NCBI GenBank assembly: GCA_021792235.1
Contig: JAJYVC010000031.1
Coordinates: forward strand, 1 to 14,017
Length of the DNA stretch: 14,017 bases
Source of the DNA: Microcaldota archaeon
GTDB taxonomy: Archaea; Micrarchaeota; Micrarchaeia; Micrarchaeales; CABMGC01
Direction of reading: 5' to 3'
The stretch's first letter is position 1; every line of letters begins with the position of its first letter. Shown here in pieces: positions 6,490 to 13,406 of the stretch. The notes under the pieces are model-generated. The model ran no database searches, was not told where the DNA came from, and worked only from the letters and a program-made list of their open reading frames with translations. Both the position numbers and the translations under genes were made by a program.

Positions 6490-7684
6490 ACTTAACATAG
6501 GCACGCTAGGCCACGTGGACCACGGGAAGACCACGCTCACCGCTGCGATAACTCACCAGTGGACAGACACGCACAGCGAGAGCGTCAAGAGGAGCATGAC
6601 GATAAAGCTCGGATACGCCGACGCCACGATAAACAAGTGCGAAGGAAAGGATGGCGTCACCTACACCACGGCGGAAAAGTGCGCTGACGGAAGCAGAGCG
6701 GTGCCGGTGAGGAGGATATCGCTCCTCGATGCGCCGGGGCACGAGACGCTCATGGCGACAGCAATAGCTGGCTCGAGCATAATAGATGCCGCGATGTTCG
6801 TGATATCTGCAGCTGAGCCATGCCCTATGCCGCAGACAAAGGAGCACCTTATGATAATCAACGCGCTCAACATAGACCGAGTGATTGTAGTGCAGACGAA
6901 GATAGACATAGTGGGCAGGGAGAAAGCGAAGCAGCACCACGAGCAGATAAGGCAGTTCCTCAGGGGCAGCAGGATAGAGAATGCGCCGATAATACCAGTC
7001 ATGGCAAATAAGAACGTTAACGTTGATTCTGTGCTGGAGGAGATAGTGAAGCTCAAGATGCCTGAGCGGGACCTAGGCTCTGATCCTGTGATGTACGTCG
7101 CGAGGTCTTTCGACGTCAACAGGCCTGGGGCGAGCATAAAGGGCTTGAAGGGAGGGGTCATAGGCGGATCGATAATAAGGGGCAGGTTCAAGGTCGGCGA
7201 TGAGATAGAGATAAGACCTGGCATCAACACTGCAAAGGACAAGACCAGGAGGGAGACCTATGAACCAGTGTACACAAGGATAGAGAGCCTTTCGGCAGGA
7301 GCTGACCAGCTGGACGAAGCGCAGGCCGGAGGCCTCATAGCAATAGGGACAGAAGTAGACCCAGCGCTCACAAAAGCAGATGGGCTTGTCGGCCAGATAG
7401 TCGGCCTTGCAGGTAAGCTTCCGCAGCCCATACAGTCTGCTGAGTTCAATTTCGTATCGCTCAACAGGAGCGATCTTCCGAAGCAGGCTTTCAGGGAGGG
7501 CGAGCCACTTCTGCTCGGAGTTGGCACAGGCACAGTGGTAGGGTACGTGAAGAGGTCCAGGAGGGACAGGCTGAGCGTTGATTTCAAGCACGCGGTTTGC
7601 GTTGACAAGGATGCGAAGATATCTGTGCTAAGGAACTTCAGCCAGAGATGGAGACTCTCCGGATATGGTGTTTTGCACAAATAG
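6473..7684 (+). CDS. Translation initiation factor aIF2 gamma subunit
   Basis: The GTPase subunit of archaeal initiation factor 2, which carries Met-tRNAi to the small subunit. It has 403 residues, near the family length of about 410. The G domain shows G1 GHVDHGKT (13-20), G2 around T43 in SMTIKLGYADA, and G3 DAPGH (86-90). After it come ARSFDVNRPGASI and GGVIGGSI of the beta-barrel domains, IEIRPG, and the C-terminal SQRWRLSGYG. Two features are odd. The zinc knuckle between G2 and G3 keeps only C56 and C70, because CxxC pairs have become C-E-G-K and C-A-D-G. The G4 motif reads T142-K-I-D145 instead of the usual N-K-x-D/E. Both are clear in the codons (TGC GAA GGA AAG; ACG AAG ATA GAC). It ends the plus-strand cluster. 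I see no frameshift, and the rest of the protein is intact. Confidence 0.96.
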   Translation: MLKQSELNIGTLGHVDHGKTTLTAAITHQWTDTHSESVKRSMTIKLGYADATINKCEGKDGVTYTTAEKCADGSRAVPVRRISLLDAPGHETLMATAIAGSSIIDAAMFVISAAEPCPMPQTKEHLMIINALNIDRVIVVQTKIDIVGREKAKQHHEQIRQFLRGSRIENAPIIPVMANKNVNVDSVLEEIVKLKMPERDLGSDPVMYVARSFDVNRPGASIKGLKGGVIGGSIIRGRFKVGDEIEIRPGINTAKDKTRRETYEPVYTRIESLSAGADQLDEAQAGGLIAIGTEVDPALTKADGLVGQIVGLAGKLPQPIQSAEFNFVSLNRSDLPKQAFREGEPLLLGVGTGTVVGYVKRSRRDRLSVDFKHAVCVDKDAKISVLRNFSQRWRLSGYGVLHK

Positions 7685-7704
7685 CACTTGACATGGCGGC
7701 AGCA

Positions 7705-8730
7705 TCACTTGTCCTTGATGCGCTTCTTATGTTTAAGTATTTCCAAGATGCCCAGTATAAGGTTTCCTAAACCGAATATGCCCACCACTCCGAGAACAAG
7801 CACTGTGGCTACGGTTATTGAATCAAGATTCGGTATCTGTATGCCCGTACTTATTGCATAGCTATCTATAGTCGGGAAGAACACTATGAGCAGGCCGATC
7901 AGCGCGAAGAGCATTCCGCCGTAGTACAGCGTGCGCCCCGCAGTCTTCCTGCCTATATGTGCGATCTCATCCTCGCTCAGCTTCTTAAGCCGTGCGAGGT
8001 TTGCAAAAATGGCGCCGTATATTATCTGCATCATCATTGTGCCGATTCCGAAGAGTAGCCCTGGGAGCGGAGCGTATATGAGGCCCGGAACCTGCGGTGT
8101 CAGTACGAATACCAGTATAGTGGCATAGGCTCCAAAACCCCACCCTGCAATGAGCCCGTGCACAACCGCCATCCTTGTTGAAACGTTCCTGGTTTTGTGC
8201 ATCGGAACCCTCTGCGCGCCTTGAGTATGGTGCGACTTGCCATGCAGCATTAGGTCGATGGGAAGATGTATGTACCTCTTCTTGTTCAGGACGTATGCTC
8301 CAGCAAGGGCCATCACTATCCCGACCAGTATGTACACCGGACCATCCAGGTTGTACGTGCGGTAGATGGCCGCAAGGCCTATGAACCCCAAGGTAGTCAG
8401 TATCGCCCTCTGCACAGTGAATCCTGCAGAGAAGGCGAATCCCATCTTCATTCCCTTGCGTGTACTGTAGCTTCCTATCGCATAGCTAAATGTTATTGGC
8501 CAGGTGTGTTCATCGGGCGTCGCTCCGTGGAGCAGGCCGAGTATGAGTGATATTAGCAGTATTGCGCCAAGGCCCAGTCTCTGTGGCGGGTTGAGAAGGT
8601 AGTTTATGTAAGCAGATAGACCGCCGTAGTTGGCAGCGGCGGCGATGATTATAGCTGAAATAACCGTTGCCAGCGCAATTAATCCGGTGTGCCTGCTTCC
8701 AGACATGGCATCAACGTTACTGAGATTCAT
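7705..8730 (-). CDS. Nickel/cobalt transporter, NicO/RcnA-like
   Basis: A membrane protein of 341 residues with about eight spans, presumed to move Ni2+ or Co2+. Span 2 carries LGLLHGATPDEHTW (H68, D73, E74, H75), a variant of the H-x4-D-H / HGxxPGH metal motif of NiCoT and NicO/RcnA families. The second half repeats the idea with VVHGLIAGWGFGA (H191). A His-rich cytosolic loop (MLHGKSHHTQGAQRVPMHK, about 161-179) separates the two halves, as in RcnA-like proteins. The direction of transport is not readable from sequence. The context supports nickel: the divergent neighbour is a NikR-like regulator and a shared dyad lies between them, which favours nickel-repressed uptake. The start may be ATG 8730 or ATG 8706 (MSGSRHTG); both fit nearby TATA elements. 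It converges on aIF2-gamma with a 20-base gap. Confidence 0.8.
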   Translation of the reverse strand: MNLSNVDAMSGSRHTGLIALATVISAIIIAAAANYGGLSAYINYLLNPPQRLGLGAILLISLILGLLHGATPDEHTWPITFSYAIGSYSTRKGMKMGFAFSAGFTVQRAILTTLGFIGLAAIYRTYNLDGPVYILVGIVMALAGAYVLNKKRYIHLPIDLMLHGKSHHTQGAQRVPMHKTRNVSTRMAVVHGLIAGWGFGAYATILVFVLTPQVPGLIYAPLPGLLFGIGTMMMQIIYGAIFANLARLKKLSEDEIAHIGRKTAGRTLYYGGMLFALIGLLIVFFPTIDSYAISTGIQIPNLDSITVATVLVLGVVGIFGLGNLILGILEILKHKKRIKDK

Positions 8731-8814
8731 CAGTTCGTTATATTAATAAATTTTTTGTTACTTATTATTAATAATTGCCGCAGTTTTGGTGCGGAATTAA
8801 TAAAAGTGGGTAGA
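8731..8814. promoter_or_regulatory. Shared divergent promoter/operator region of nickel transporter and NikR
   Basis: The region is very AT-rich with three ATTAAT cores (8742-8747, 8767-8772, 8796-8801). The palindrome TTATTAATAA at 8765-8774 can act as a TATA box in both directions, placing starts near 8743 (minus) and 8796 (plus). Immediately to its right is a dyad: AATT-G-CCGCA (8773-8782), a 7-base spacer, then TGCGG-AATT (8790-8798). This dyad sits between the TATA element and the expected nikR start, where a repressor would block polymerase. The dyad is directly visible; its use by NikR is inferred. Confidence 0.6.
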
Positions 8815-9204
8815 ATGGAGATAATGAGCGTGTCGGTGGACAGGGAAACGCTTGATGAACTGAGCGAGATACAGGAGAATCTCGGGTTCAAGAGCAGATC
8901 GAAGATGCTCAGATCAATGATAGACCTGCTACTGAGCGAGTATCGAGTCATAGATTCGCTAAAAGGGCAGCACGAGATAGTGTTCGTCATAACGTACAGG
9001 GACAGGGAGAGCAATCACGTATCCAGCCTCATGCACGAATTCAAGGATGACATAAAAGTCAATGTGCATCAGCACAGGGGCACGATGTGCACAGATATGA
9101 TAAACGTGGAGGCTGACGCGGGCGTGATAAGGAGACTATTCAAGGAGATAAAGAACAGCAAATGCATACGGTCGGTAAACTTCGCCCTTCTGGGCCATTA
9201 TTAA
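8815..9204 (+). CDS. nikR: NikR-like nickel-responsive ribbon-helix-helix regulator
   Basis: A 129-residue protein. The N-terminal 43 residues form a ribbon-helix-helix (MSVSVDRETLDELSEIQ, then GFKSRSKMLRSMIDLLLSE). The rest is an ACT-like metal-sensing domain (HEIVFVITYRDRESNHV ... INVEADAGVIRRLFKEIKN ... VNFALLGHY). Candidate nickel ligands are H74, H85, H87 and C92. In E. coli NikR they are H76, H87, H89 and C95, so the H-x10-H-x-H spacing is exact but the cysteine comes one residue early. The start is ATG 8815; the frame stays open upstream, but the added residues are unrelated to the family. It diverges from the nickel transporter gene across a shared dyad, the classic repressor-target layout, and it may also autoregulate. 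NikR is likely; cobalt or another metal is possible. Confidence 0.85.
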   Translation: MEIMSVSVDRETLDELSEIQENLGFKSRSKMLRSMIDLLLSEYRVIDSLKGQHEIVFVITYRDRESNHVSSLMHEFKDDIKVNVHQHRGTMCTDMINVEADAGVIRRLFKEIKNSKCIRSVNFALLGHY

Positions 9205-9246
9205 GTCCTTGGACGCCGGTGCGCAGATTGTTTACAGGCAACAGAT

Positions 9247-10056
9247 CTAATACAGGCTGGACCTGAAAAAATCAAGCATCATCTTCCAGGATTCCTTTGC
9301 TGCGGCTTCGTTGTATGTCTGCACACTGGTGTCATCGAAGAATGCGTGCCGTGCTCCGGGAAATACCCTTATCGTGAAGGGCTTCTTGTGCTCCGCAAGC
9401 GCTTTCACCAGCTCGTCGAGCTTGGAGTTGATCCTAGTATCCTCACCGCCGTAGAGCCCCAACACTGGTCCGTTTACGTTCCTCACCTTATCCACTGGAT
9501 CCGGATTTTCACCGTAGAAGATTATGGACGCATCGGTCTTGCCTGTGCAGGCCAGGTTTATCGACATGCCACCGCCAAAGCAGAAGCCGACGCTACCTAT
9601 CTTTCCACTGACATACTTTAGCGATTTGAGGTAGTCTATGCCAAATGACATGTATTCTACAAAAAGACCTACGGGCCTGTGCACGAAAAGGGCCTCGTTA
9701 ACCGATGTGACGGCATCCTTCTCGGCAGGGCCGAGTTTTTCCAGTTCCTTTGCCCTGTAATCTGAATCCCTCTGCTTTTCCGGAGGTATTGACATCATGA
9801 ATTTCATCGCCTCTGATATGTTTCCCTGGGTAAGCACTGGGGAGAGCTTCTTGCTGGAAAACAGGTTTGGAGCTAACACAACATATCCTTCCGATGCTAG
9901 ACGGTTAGCAACGTCCCTTATGTGGCCATCCAAGCCGAAAATCGCATGCACCAGCACTATGCCGGGATGCTTATCGCTGTCATCAGGGTGGACTAGATAC
10001 CCGGATATCTCATCCCCGCTTGTCTTGTATTTTATATCGCTTTGCTTCAAGGCCAT
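9247..10056 (-). CDS. Dienelactone-hydrolase-family alpha/beta hydrolase
   Basis: A 269-residue alpha/beta hydrolase. Strand-loop HPGIVLVHAIFGLDGH (about 30-45) is followed by the nucleophile elbow GFCFGGG with C159, then GGEDTRI with D206 and GARHAFFDD with H237. This is the Cys-Asp-His triad of the dienelactone hydrolase family. The Glu that normally stands in HEIFG/QEIFG (E36 of Pseudomonas DLH, which primes the cysteine) is Ala39 here. A segment at about 67-125, rich in charged residues, is longer than in the classical enzyme and may form a lid. No signal peptide is present, so it is cytosolic. The natural substrate is unknown; few archaea degrade dienelactones. The start is ATG 10056, since the frame extends upstream only through GTG 10065 and TTG 10068. 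It converges with nikR, 42 bases apart. Confidence 0.9.
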   Translation of the reverse strand: MALKQSDIKYKTSGDEISGYLVHPDDSDKHPGIVLVHAIFGLDGHIRDVANRLASEGYVVLAPNLFSSKKLSPVLTQGNISEAMKFMMSIPPEKQRDSDYRAKELEKLGPAEKDAVTSVNEALFVHRPVGLFVEYMSFGIDYLKSLKYVSGKIGSVGFCFGGGMSINLACTGKTDASIIFYGENPDPVDKVRNVNGPVLGLYGGEDTRINSKLDELVKALAEHKKPFTIRVFPGARHAFFDDTSVQTYNEAAAKESWKMMLDFFRSSLY

Positions 10057-10186
10057 ATTATACACCAATTAATCATTTTGGAAATTGGGAGCTTGGCTGC
10101 TTAGGGGCATTTGGCATGCGTATCGCCGGCCTATTTTCCCTGACATCTGCTATGTGCAGGATCCTGCCTCTAGCAGCTCTAGGTCA

Positions 10187-10948
10187 TCATGGATAGCCAT
10201 AGCCACTGGCTGTAGTTGATGGAGCTGCAGAAGTTGTTGATGCATTTGAAGTAGTTGCAGCCACTGTGGTAGTTACCTGAGCAGGACCTATTGTGAAGAC
10301 CCACATTATCGGCTTGTAGAACTGCTTGTTGGTCATTGTGCCAATCGTCGTGTTGTAGGACCAGGCATTCTCCGCCAGATAGTTTCCGCCAGTATACGTG
10401 CCTGCAGTAGCATTGAATGCGCCACCGACGTAGGCCCAGCTGTACCATGTGCTTGGATAGTGCGTTACGGTGGTCAGATGAACCGGCGTCCCTGTTGCAT
10501 TTACAAAGGATATGGCCGGATTGATCTCGCCGTTGACTTCGAAGGCAAAACCATATGCTGGAGTCTGATTCGCGTATCCTGCTGGACTAGTCATATTGGC
10601 TATTGTGAAAGTAGCCAGAGTAAAGTTGTATGACTGCGTAGTCTTGTTGTGCGCCAGCACGTACGTTCCCGCAGGCAGGAATACGGTTATGTTAACGCCA
10701 TCTGGCGCCGTGACAGTGACGTTAGCGGATCGACTTGCATTTACGGATACTGAACTGCTGCTGAACTTTGTTAGGGCAGGGATCGCGTTAGGATGCACGG
10801 TAGTCGCCGCTGTAGTGGCCATATTCGTTGTTGCTGCTGTGGATGCAGTTGTAGCTGGAGCTGCTGACTGCACTGATAGGTAGTATGCTAGAGCTACCAG
10901 GATTACAATTATTACGATTACGCCTATTGCGAGTCCCGTTTTTGGCAT
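10187..10948 (-). CDS. Signal-anchored, sequon-rich surface protein
   Basis: A 253-residue protein starting MPKTGLAIG with one membrane segment (about residues 5-26, IGVIVIIVILVALAYYL). An Ala/Thr-rich stalk follows (about 28-52), then an exported beta-rich domain (about 60-225) rich in Thr, Tyr, Trp and Gly. The C-terminus is another Thr/Ser/Ala linker ending SGYGYP. I count eleven N-x-S/T sequons (NAS, NVT, NIT, NKT, NFT, NMT, NQT, NAT twice, NTT, NAS), which fits a heavily N-glycosylated cell-surface protein. There is only one cysteine at most, and no recognised catalytic motif. The start is ATG 10948, directly before the hydrophobic segment, with ATAAAAATAT about 33 bases upstream. A longer form from ATG 11032 would add 28 polar residues and has its own TATA-like element, so it is not excluded. 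The family is not recognised; location is fairly sure. Confidence 0.75.
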   Translation of the reverse strand: MPKTGLAIGVIVIIVILVALAYYLSVQSAAPATTASTAATTNMATTAATTVHPNAIPALTKFSSSSVSVNASRSANVTVTAPDGVNITVFLPAGTYVLAHNKTTQSYNFTLATFTIANMTSPAGYANQTPAYGFAFEVNGEINPAISFVNATGTPVHLTTVTHYPSTWYSWAYVGGAFNATAGTYTGGNYLAENAWSYNTTIGTMTNKQFYKPIMWVFTIGPAQVTTTVAATTSNASTTSAAPSTTASGYGYP

Positions 10949-11176
10949 AGCGATCACGCAGTTATATGACCTGGCAATATTTTTATGCGTTTTGCATTGC
11001 CCGGTAATTATCCTTGTGGTTTGCTTCTTCATGTGCTATTATGTTGTGTTTAATTGCTCGGATAGCGCAGGCATTTAAATAACTTGCACTGCCATACTCC
11101 AATATAGTATTTACTTAGGGCACCCTATATGTTGACTCCCTTGACTGCCTTATATGATGCTATGTAATTTAATCTG
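10949..11176. other. Divergent intergenic region with TATA elements and repeats upstream of the drug exporter
   Basis: It holds a TATA-like element for the surface protein (10977-10986, minus). A strong ATTTAAATAA at 11073-11082 is usable on either strand. Further right are an inverted repeat TAGGG-CA-CCCTA (11116-11127), a tandem 9-base near-repeat TTGACTCCC/TTGACTGCC (11132-11149) and the TATA element TTATATG (11150-11156) of the exporter. No open reading frame of note is present. Confidence 0.5.
11150..11156 (+). promoter_or_regulatory. TATA element of the DHA2 exporter
   Basis: TTATATG is centred 24 bases before ATG 11177 and 30 bases before ATG 11183, consistent with a leaderless transcript from either start. 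Confidence 0.5.
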
Positions 11177-12664
11177 ATGCATATGCCAGATGCAAAGCCG
11201 GTGCATGAAAACATAATACTGGGAGTCATACTGGTAGCTGTGCTCATGGCTGCCATAGACTCCACCATAGTGCTGCTAGCGTTCCCTGCAATAGTCGAAT
11301 CGCTTCATTCGAACCTAGCGACCATAATATGGGTAATACTGATATATATGCTAGTAAGCGCCGTGGCCACCACACAGTTCGGCAAGGTCGGGGACATATA
11401 CGGCAGGGCGAAGATATTCATGGGCGGGCTGACCGTATTTACTGTTGCGTCATTCTTGTGCGGGATTGCACCTACTGACGTCTTGCTCATCATATTCAGG
11501 TCAGTGCAGGGGCTCGGGGGAGCCATGGTAGCAGCCACCAGCGGGGCGATAATAGCGGACACGTTCGAGAGACACAGGATCGGCAGGGCATTCGGATTCA
11601 CGGCAATGGCATACAACGTGGGAGCCATACTAGGGATAGTTCTTGGCGGCATCATAACCACTTTCGTTGGATGGCAATATATATTCTTCATAAACGTGCC
11701 CATAGGAATAGTGGCCCTTGCGCTTGGTTCCAAGTATATAGCGGACAAGCAGACCTTCGCGGCGAAGCTTGACCTACTGGGGATGGTGACTCTTGCACTG
11801 GCCCTTTCATTGCTGCTGTATGGAGGCATAGGATACGCTTCTACGGGAACAGGTTCGCTCAACACAGTCATGATAGTGCTGGGCGTTGTGCTTCTTATAG
11901 CCTTCTATTTCGTTGAGAAGAGAGCAGACAGCCCAACAATACCTTTTGAGATGTTCGCGAACAAGGTGTTCAAGAACTCCATACTTGCGGCGCTGCTGCA
12001 GGGACTTGGATTCCTTGGCGTGGTCTTCATGCTCATAATGTACCTGCAGGGTGTGCGCGGATTCAGCCCTCTTTACGCATCACTGCTTCTTGTGCCAGGC
12101 TATGTGGTCAGCGGCGTGCTGGCGCCTCATATGGGCAGGGTGTCCGACAAGCACGGAGCCAGGATTGTAGCCACCATTGGAATAGCGATGCAGATAATTG
12201 GAGTCGTGGTGTACCTGTCACTTAACGCCACTTCGTCAATATATGTAGTGATAATCGGTTCACTGATCACTGGCATTGGAGGCTCCATGTTCTGGCCTGC
12301 CAACAGCAGCGCAGTAATGGCGCATGCGGAGCAGAGGAGATTCGGCATTGCATCTGGACTCTCTAGAATGTTCTCTACAATGGGCATGATGGGCAGTTTC
12401 ATAGTGGTGTTTGTTGTAGCAGCATTATCAATACCCAGGTCGGAGGCCTTTCAGATATTCGTAGGGACGTCAGCGAAGCTGGGAGGAAGTGTTGCCAGCG
12501 CATTCGTTACTGGGATGCGCTTCTCGTTCATAGCGATGATCGTGATACTTGCCATTGCCGGGATAATCTCTCTTGCTAGGGGCAAGGAAGACAGAAGCTC
12601 TCATCTGAAGCAGCATGTTAAAGACCCGACAGAGGAGCCATATGCTCAGAATCCTCCGCAGTGA
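11177..12664 (+). CDS. DHA2-type (EmrB/QacA) major facilitator drug:H+ antiporter
   Basis: A 495-residue transporter of the 14-span DHA2 group, expected to export hydrophobic or cationic compounds in exchange for protons. Span 1 contains IDSTIVLLAFPAI (D28), matching the family's D-x-T-I-V signature. Motif A is GKVGDIYGR (69-77) between spans 2 and 3. Motif B is RSVQGLGGA with R108. Motif C is GAILGIVLGG (149-158) in span 5, diagnostic of antiporters, followed by GWQYIFFINVPIG, a common DHA2 sequence. The C-terminal tail after residue ~467 is hydrophilic. The start is ATG 11177 or ATG 11183. No regulator gene is adjacent, but repeats in the promoter suggest a bound regulator. The substrate cannot be told. 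Confidence 0.93.
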   Translation: MHMPDAKPVHENIILGVILVAVLMAAIDSTIVLLAFPAIVESLHSNLATIIWVILIYMLVSAVATTQFGKVGDIYGRAKIFMGGLTVFTVASFLCGIAPTDVLLIIFRSVQGLGGAMVAATSGAIIADTFERHRIGRAFGFTAMAYNVGAILGIVLGGIITTFVGWQYIFFINVPIGIVALALGSKYIADKQTFAAKLDLLGMVTLALALSLLLYGGIGYASTGTGSLNTVMIVLGVVLLIAFYFVEKRADSPTIPFEMFANKVFKNSILAALLQGLGFLGVVFMLIMYLQGVRGFSPLYASLLLVPGYVVSGVLAPHMGRVSDKHGARIVATIGIAMQIIGVVVYLSLNATSSIYVVIIGSLITGIGGSMFWPANSSAVMAHAEQRRFGIASGLSRMFSTMGMMGSFIVVFVVAALSIPRSEAFQIFVGTSAKLGGSVASAFVTGMRFSFIAMIVILAIAGIISLARGKEDRSSHLKQHVKDPTEEPYAQNPPQ

Positions 12665-12752
12665 GCACTTAAGCTGCCGGAAGCATAAAGGCCGCAAGAC
12701 ACCAGACACACGCCAAACCAAGTCATCTGACAAGCAAGCAGAATATCAAAAG

Positions 12753-12759
12753 GTTTATA
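12753..12759 (+). promoter_or_regulatory. TATA element of the YbjQ/UPF0145 gene
   Basis: GTTTATAG lies about 37 bases before the GTG start at 12793, predicting transcription from about 12782 and a leader of roughly ten bases. Confidence 0.45.
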
Positions 12760-12792
12760 GTTTTTAGAATTTGAATTATTACCAGTGATTTT

Positions 12793-13158
12793 GTGGGTGA
12801 ATCAAAGATAATTGTTGTCACCACCAACTATGTGCCAGGCATGAAGATAACCAAGACGCTGGGTCCGGCCTTCGGCATAGTAGTCAGAAGCAGGGGGCTG
12901 GGCGGCAATATAGTAGCTGGACTCAGAAGCATTGTAGGCGGCGAGATTAATGAATATACCAAGATGCTGACCGACGCCAGGGACCACTCAGTCGCGAGAT
13001 TGATGGACAACGCGACGGCAATAGGCGCAAATGCCATAGTGGACATGCGCTTCGACTCGTCAGAGATAGGGCAGATGATGACAGAGATAGTTGCATATGG
13101 CACTGCGGTTGTGGTGGAGCAAGATTCAGGCAAGACCGCGCCTGTGTCACTGAGATAA
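12793..13158 (+). CDS. YbjQ/UPF0145 family protein
   Basis: A 121-residue soluble protein of the YbjQ (UPF0145, DUF74) family. It shows the signature order KIIVVTTNYVPGMKITKTLG, then VVRSRGLGGNIVAGLRSIVG, GGEINEYTKMLTDARD, NATAIGANAIVDMRFDSSEI and a final strand VAYGTAVVVE. The family forms small ring-shaped oligomers and is often labelled a heavy-metal-binding domain, but its biochemical role is not settled. It is complete at family length. It starts at GTG 12793; the next in-frame ATG is inside the conserved VPGMKIT block, so the GTG is well supported, and a TATA element stands at the right distance. It is a single-gene unit downstream of the exporter, separated by about 128 bases that look non-coding. 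Confidence 0.92.
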   Translation: MGESKIIVVTTNYVPGMKITKTLGPAFGIVVRSRGLGGNIVAGLRSIVGGEINEYTKMLTDARDHSVARLMDNATAIGANAIVDMRFDSSEIGQMMTEIVAYGTAVVVEQDSGKTAPVSLR

Positions 13159-13406
13159 TGGCCGGCAGAACTCAGGCCAATACGCTGCCTTTTAAATTGG
13201 GTGCACGGATAATTAAACCATGTACCACTGGTAAGTCTATTGCAATAGAGATATTATAAGGCTGGGAAGGGAGAGGGCGTTATGCTCTCAATAAAAACCT
13301 TTTGCGATAGGCCTGGGACTAATAATGCTTGATTCGTAGGCATTTGCAAGCGAATCGCCCTTTGCACAAATATGCATCGGATACATCTCCTACAAAATTT
13401 ATTCAC
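13159..13406. other. Dyad-rich spacer without a convincing gene
   Basis: This 248-base spacer has a TATA-like TTTTAAATT (13190-13198). It also has the perfect 14-base palindrome TCTATTGCAATAGA (13236-13249), a hairpin GAGAG/CTCTC (13271-13289) followed by AATAAAAACC, and a hairpin GATTCG/CGAATC (13331-13356). Only tiny open frames occur. A small structured RNA is possible but unproven. Confidence 0.35.

Noticed and set aside
10949..11032. A longer start (ATG 11032) for the surface protein
   Set aside because: It would place 28 polar residues before the signal anchor; possible because a TATA-like element exists at 11073-11082, but less likely than ATG 10948.
13288..13386. A 32-codon minus-strand frame downstream of the CDGSH gene
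   Set aside because: No family resemblance, and the GGAG before its ATG is too close to serve as a ribosome binding site; chance is a sufficient explanation.
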